In this document: positions 59,666 through 64,000 of the stretch, one piece after another
How positions within the stretch are numbered: the first letter of the stretch is position 1
Layout of the letters: the number at the start of each line of letters is the position of its first letter
Assembly (NCBI GenBank): GCA_003342895.1
Contig: PTFA01000043.1
Coordinates: 255,051 to 319,050 of the forward strand
Length of the DNA: 64,000 nt
Direction: 5' to 3'
From: Casuarius casuarius
Taxonomy: Eukaryota > Chordata > Aves > Casuariiformes > Casuariidae
The notes under the pieces: model-generated
Told to the model about the DNA's origin: nothing
Database searches by the model: none
What the model saw: the letters and a program-made list of their open reading frames with translations, nothing else
Program-made: the position numbers and the translations under genes

Positions 59666-61656
59666 TTTGAGCTGTGGCTCAAAGGCTCAAAGGCGGCTGC
59701 CCCAGAAGTGCAACTTGAATGCAGGTCACTCGTGTTAACTCTTCAGAGGAGACGTAATAAGGAAAAGTGTAGTTCAGGTGGCACTGGCATCTTCTGCTCT
59801 TAAATTTTCTGGTTTTATTAGACCTTCTGGGCTTCCTGCAAAATCCACCTTTTCTCTTGGGATGAGAGAATTGAGACAGCAGGTTATAACAACTGAGGAC
59901 GCTATGGCCCTTCAGCTCCTATTGTTTATTAAACNGCTTAAGTTCTAAAATGGTTGGTGGATAAGAATCTGTCCACAGTTTGTATCCATTTTGTCCATTT
60001 TAAGAATGTAACAATATATTTTCAAAGTTCCTAATGTTTAAGGCAGGCATTTATTGCATTTAATTAAAGGATGAGTCAAAGAAGGCCCACACCCACGCTA
60101 GCTATATTGCAGACTGCAACACGATCTAATATATGAAAAATTTGCCACCCATTCAGAACTTTGCAGTCATAGACCTGCCCTTAAAGCTTTGTGCTTAGTT
60201 TGCATTCATCTGCTCACGGGAGAGTTTTATTGCAGTGCCTGCCTGCAAGTGCCCACCGCCACAATGAAACCACAGGTAACAAATCATTGTCAAATATTTA
60301 CCCAATGCGATGCAATATCACCCAACATATCCCCTGTTGCTAATCGCTCGAGTTCAGATGGATGCAAGCAGATGACCTCAATGGAACATATTACGGCAAG
60401 CGAACACCCACGGCTGCGACGCGCAAACACGTGTTCAGCGTATCCCGAGACACCGAACCACACGGGAGCGGAGGGCAATTTTAGCCTCCGAACCAAACCT
60501 TCCATGATAATCCCTAACACACCGGCACAATGAAAAACATCAACATCTATTCCAAAGAGACAGCTGAAGCAGACCTATTTAAAATGTACCCGCATTTTTT
60601 TTTTTCCTTTAAGGTTTGTTTGTTCACTGCCCTTTGAATTTTCCATGCCTTGTGGTGTTTTGCAATTGATCCTCTGGGCTCCTTTACTTTGCACACTCAG
60701 GGCGTAGATGATTTTTCCATAACAAAGGGACCTTTAATAAAATATTAAAAATGCATGAGTAACACCATCTCCAGGTCCACATGTGTACATCACCTACCTA
60801 GGGGGGAACGTAAAGGAGCGATTCTCGAGAGTGTTATGATCCCCACTTTTGCTGCCATGAAAAATGTCTTTTGGGTATTTGGCTGGATTACGCTTCTTTG
60901 TGACTGCGAGAGTTTACAGAGTAGTAACTCGGAGAGGACTTCTAAGCCTCAACATCATACCCTCGTGATTCAGTAACGGCTTTCAGATTTCAGCAATATA
61001 ATACAATCAAGTATGTTTGCAAAGTCCAGTTTGCTGGGGGGCGGGGAGCAAGACTAATCATGAGGCAAAGAGCAAAAACTCCTATATTTCACTTTCATTT
61101 CTGATACCACTTGATAGTCATGAAAGAGGTTTAAACTATACACTTCTTCATTCGAGAAAGATTGATAAAATTATTTATCAGTCAGCAGTTTCCGCGCTAC
61201 AGTTTGTATACACAAGGACGACGAGTCCTTAAATCTGACATTTGCAGGTTTCTCAGGGTTGAAATGTGTTCTTCTTACACAGGTTTTCAATTGAGTATAT
61301 TCATGATTGGAAAGCCCTTTCATCTTGTTCTCCTTTGTATGTGGTGTCCTGGGCTCTGTTGCTCCCACACCTTATTAAAAACAGGTTAACCTACNCTTAT
61401 TTCTCAGAGTCCACTTTTCATTATCCAGATGTCACATGAATTACTAAATTTCACTGCTCCAGTTCTGAAAGAACCAACCTCAACAGACAAGAGCAGAAGC
61501 TAAAAGCACAGATTTACATTTTATTCTGAGACACTGCGTCATGATCTGGTTATTTAAAACTTTGTTCTGGGCTGCTGAACCCGAGGGGCCGAGACTTTCC
61601 GCTTAATAGGACTGAACAGCCTGCGCAGCATGTTATAAGGTATACACTTTTGCATC
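59666..61656. other. Noncoding DNA, no gene supported
   Basis: The 114-codon frame at 60189-60533 is unrecognised. 60040-60260 is smooth AT-rich sequence that might be conserved. A T-rich run lies near 60595-60610. Nothing else is assigned. Confidence 0.42.
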
Positions 61657-61674
61657 ATCATTAACGATAATGAT
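61657..61674. promoter_or_regulatory. TAAT-bearing perfect palindrome
   Basis: ATCATTA and TAATGAT are perfect inverted copies separated by ACGA. Each arm carries a TAAT/ATTA homeodomain core with TGAT flank, an arrangement suited to a homeodomain or POU dimer. Flanking sequence is smooth AT-rich DNA. Function is inferred. Confidence 0.35.
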
Positions 61675-64000
61675 TTATATTTCATAAGCATCTATCTCTC
61701 ATAAGGTTCCCATTTTCACCTTATAATACGCACTACACACATGAAAATGAGGCATCTATGGCAAGGAGCACAACAGCAGCACAGAGCAACAGGAACTTTC
61801 AAAGTATTTATCAGNAAGAGGTATAAACAGTAAAACTTTCAAAATGAATGATGTAATACTATTAAAAAAGGAGTTATAAAAGTAAGTCACTATAACTTGA
61901 GGTTACAAATATTACAGTTACACTTGGTTAGTATTCTTGGCATGGCTAGTTAAAATATATAGAAGCTTACACATACCACAGAAAGAATTAAACTCACGCT
62001 TCTATTCTACAGCCTTATTACAAACCTTACAGCCTTACTACAAACGAGTTTTGTACGAGAACCAATTTCTGATGAAGGAGCTCAGATTTTCCCCAAGCTC
62101 CGGTGCACCCTCAGCAGTAACTTCTCAGAATACCACAGGCAAAGAAAGCAAACACTCCAACCTATTTTTTGTTCAAGCCCAAAGAAATGACCCAAACACC
62201 TACACTTCTCAGACTCCCAGTCCGCTTCCCAGAGCTCACCCGTCTCCGTGATCAACACCTACAGCCTCACTCCTNGAGGGAGGATTTTTGGATACCCTAC
62301 GATAGGAAAACACTTTCACCCCTGGGCAAATGAGTGTGCGCGTTTGTGAACAAACGAGAGAGAAGACNGCACTGACCTCACAAGGAGTTGTAAAGTTATA
62401 TAAAAGTTATAAAGTTACATGAGCTATGGATTTAAAATCAAAGGTAAAGTTGGCTCTCTTTAAAAAGGANTTTTTTTTAATTATGCCTTTTCAGATAGTG
62501 CCATTAGAAACCAAATTCTTCTGAGGTTCATGTTTTTGAGTCTCTGGAGCCACATACATACGCTATACATTCAATTCCTGACCAAGTCTGGCCACCACNA
62601 TTTCCCTTTGAGCTATGAGTCCACATCATTTAGAGTAACATCACAAAATCATCTAGATTTTTAGCTTGCTGGACCTTACTCCAGTTCTCTTGTCCTTTCC
62701 AGATAAAACATATCAAAACTGCACTACAATCACACAAACTCTTCATTAAACTGAAGAATTTAATGCACCTCCAATGTCTCCAGTCACCAACGGTAATGTC
62801 ATTCAGTCAGGACTATAGACTTCCATGCACTCCTGTGCTCCTAATTGCTAATCATTTTCCTGGTTAGTAATTACTAAAATGTCANCAGAAAATACGTTTA
62901 AAATATATATATGTAGCCATGAGGTTATGCTTCTGCACCCACCAAGTGAAAAGTGTAACGAGCCAACGGTGGCCTGGAGAGCTCCTTGCCCCGGAAAGGC
63001 ATCAGCCCGGGGGGCCGGCCCACGAGGGGAAGGTGTCCTGGCTTGTCACTTGGGTGCTTTGGGGAAGAGGGGTCCCTTTGCCCTCAGCGAAGTGGAGGAG
63101 CCCTGCAGGGACCGATGCCCACCACCCCCAGGAGGTCTCAGTACACGGTGNGGAGATTTCTCAGCACACAACAGGTCCAACGCCTCCACACCTCCAGTAA
63201 TCTCATGGCAAGTCTTCCCGGAGATGGCATTTTCCTCCGAGTCTCAGCTCCCAGTTTTCTACGACTACGTGAGAAACTCAGTTTTCACTCAAAGAAGGAA
63301 AATTCATATAAATGAAATCCCCCTCAGAGTTACAAAGAAAAGTTTCAAAATGCAAACGAAAAACTCAAAATCCAGCAGAAGAAGCTAAGACCATACGAGC
63401 TGTAAACTAGTCCTGTGAGTGGAAGACGCAGGACGGCTGACTCATGATTTTTCAGTGCATACAGACTGCGGTAGTCCTGGTAACTTCACTGATGTAATAC
63501 AGTTAATTCAGATTTAAACCACAGCAAGAACATATTTGACTCCAGATTCCTTACAATTACTCACTTATGGCCTATCCCCAAACCCACAAAACCTGATGTG
63601 AATCTTTCCTTTAAGGACCGCTGAATGACGCATGCACAACCAACGTAAACTTCAGCAATCAAATTCTCTCTCATCTTTGNCTGGATCGGATTTTCTCTGG
63701 TGTTTTCCACACCTGAAATAGCTGAAGTTTATTCCCATAAACAATACAGCGCTTAGCAGTGAAATGCATGTTTTAGAGAAAAACAACCTAAGGAACACAA
63801 CATTGCCAAGTCCTCCTGGATCTTAAGCTGGAGGATTGATGTTTTCTTTTGCTGNGTTCTGTGGCTGCAGGCTACAGAATTTCCATGTCACTCTTCAAAA
63901 TTTGCCCCTTTAAAAAGACCTTTAGAAAGAAAGGAAAGCTTGGNGGGGAGGAGAAAGGAAGGTAAAATTAATTCCTTGCCTCTTCCTCTTTCTCCTCTGC
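61675..64000. other. Noncoding DNA to the right edge
   Basis: The 169-codon frame at 62879-63388 spans two unknown bases and a GC-rich patch near 62980-63080, has overlapping alternative frames and no recognisable domain, and is rejected as a gene. A TGACTCA AP-1-type site lies near 63440. The right edge ends in a pyrimidine-rich run (63970-64000). No gene is supported. Confidence 0.42.
62009..62048 (+). repeat. 20-bp tandem duplication, two copies
   Basis: 'acagccttattacaaac' at 62009 recurs at 62029 as 'acagccttactacaaac', a period of exactly 20 bp with 17 of 20 matches. Confidence 0.75.

Noticed and set aside
62879..63388. 169-codon plus-strand frame
   Set aside because: Two unknown bases, three overlapping plus-strand frames, no domain.

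Overview
The window reads as vertebrate noncoding DNA, most likely from a sauropsid (bird, turtle or crocodilian). No open reading frame looks like a functional protein-coding gene. There are no bacterial-style operons, RNA operons, phage genes or CRISPR arrays. The longest ORFs (195, 184, 172 and 169 codons) have low-complexity or frame-ambiguous content, usually with another ORF on the opposite strand, and were rejected. The sauropsid call is an inference. It rests on decayed interspersed repeats whose texture I recognise: MIR/L2-tail SINE remnants, copies of a palindromic repeat with a CCATTGAnTTCA-type core and 'aaagcacttaa...cttaacttta' arms, and small DNA transposons with a 'gtctacac' terminal repeat. 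I saw no young CR1 tail or satellite.

Layout. 1-175 is a very dense CpG island cut by the window edge, the best promoter candidate here. 2.69-3.30 kb (minus) holds a decayed ankyrin-repeat-like coding remnant, and next to it at 3.47-3.56 kb is a small CpG cluster with a Kozak ATG and a consensus splice donor. 3.6-9.6 kb is plain noncoding DNA with a near-perfect Maf element. 9.6-16.5 kb has a sauropsid palindromic repeat copy, an antisense MIR-like copy, a TATA-like box and three CpG clusters. 16.5-29 kb holds microsatellites, an RE1/NRSF-like site, a MITE, a MIR/L2-tail element and an assembly gap. 29.9-30.3 kb is a CpG cluster with exon-like splice signals. 30-39 kb holds four MIR-like remnants and unassigned DNA. 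39.0-39.8 kb is a weaker CpG-rich zone. 40-42 kb is AT-rich DNA with clustered TAAT motifs and a cruciform-forming AT tract. 45.0-45.3 kb has a strong splice acceptor followed by a short ORF. 48.8 kb has two CACGTG E-boxes and an RFX X-box, and 52.7 kb a MEIS/POU/PBX motif cluster. 54.6-55.2 kb contains a tandem duplication and the most striking structure here, a long imperfect inverted repeat with 70-72 bp arms. 59.1-59.7 kb has a LINE reverse-transcriptase C-terminal remnant next to a DNA-transposon-like segment. 61.66 kb has a TAAT palindrome.

Interpretation. The whole is consistent with a long intron or intergenic regulatory stretch beside a CpG-island promoter at the left edge. I cannot name the flanking gene. 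About 125 isolated single N bases and one 56-base N run show a draft or ambiguity-masked assembly, so small frameshifts should not be over-read.
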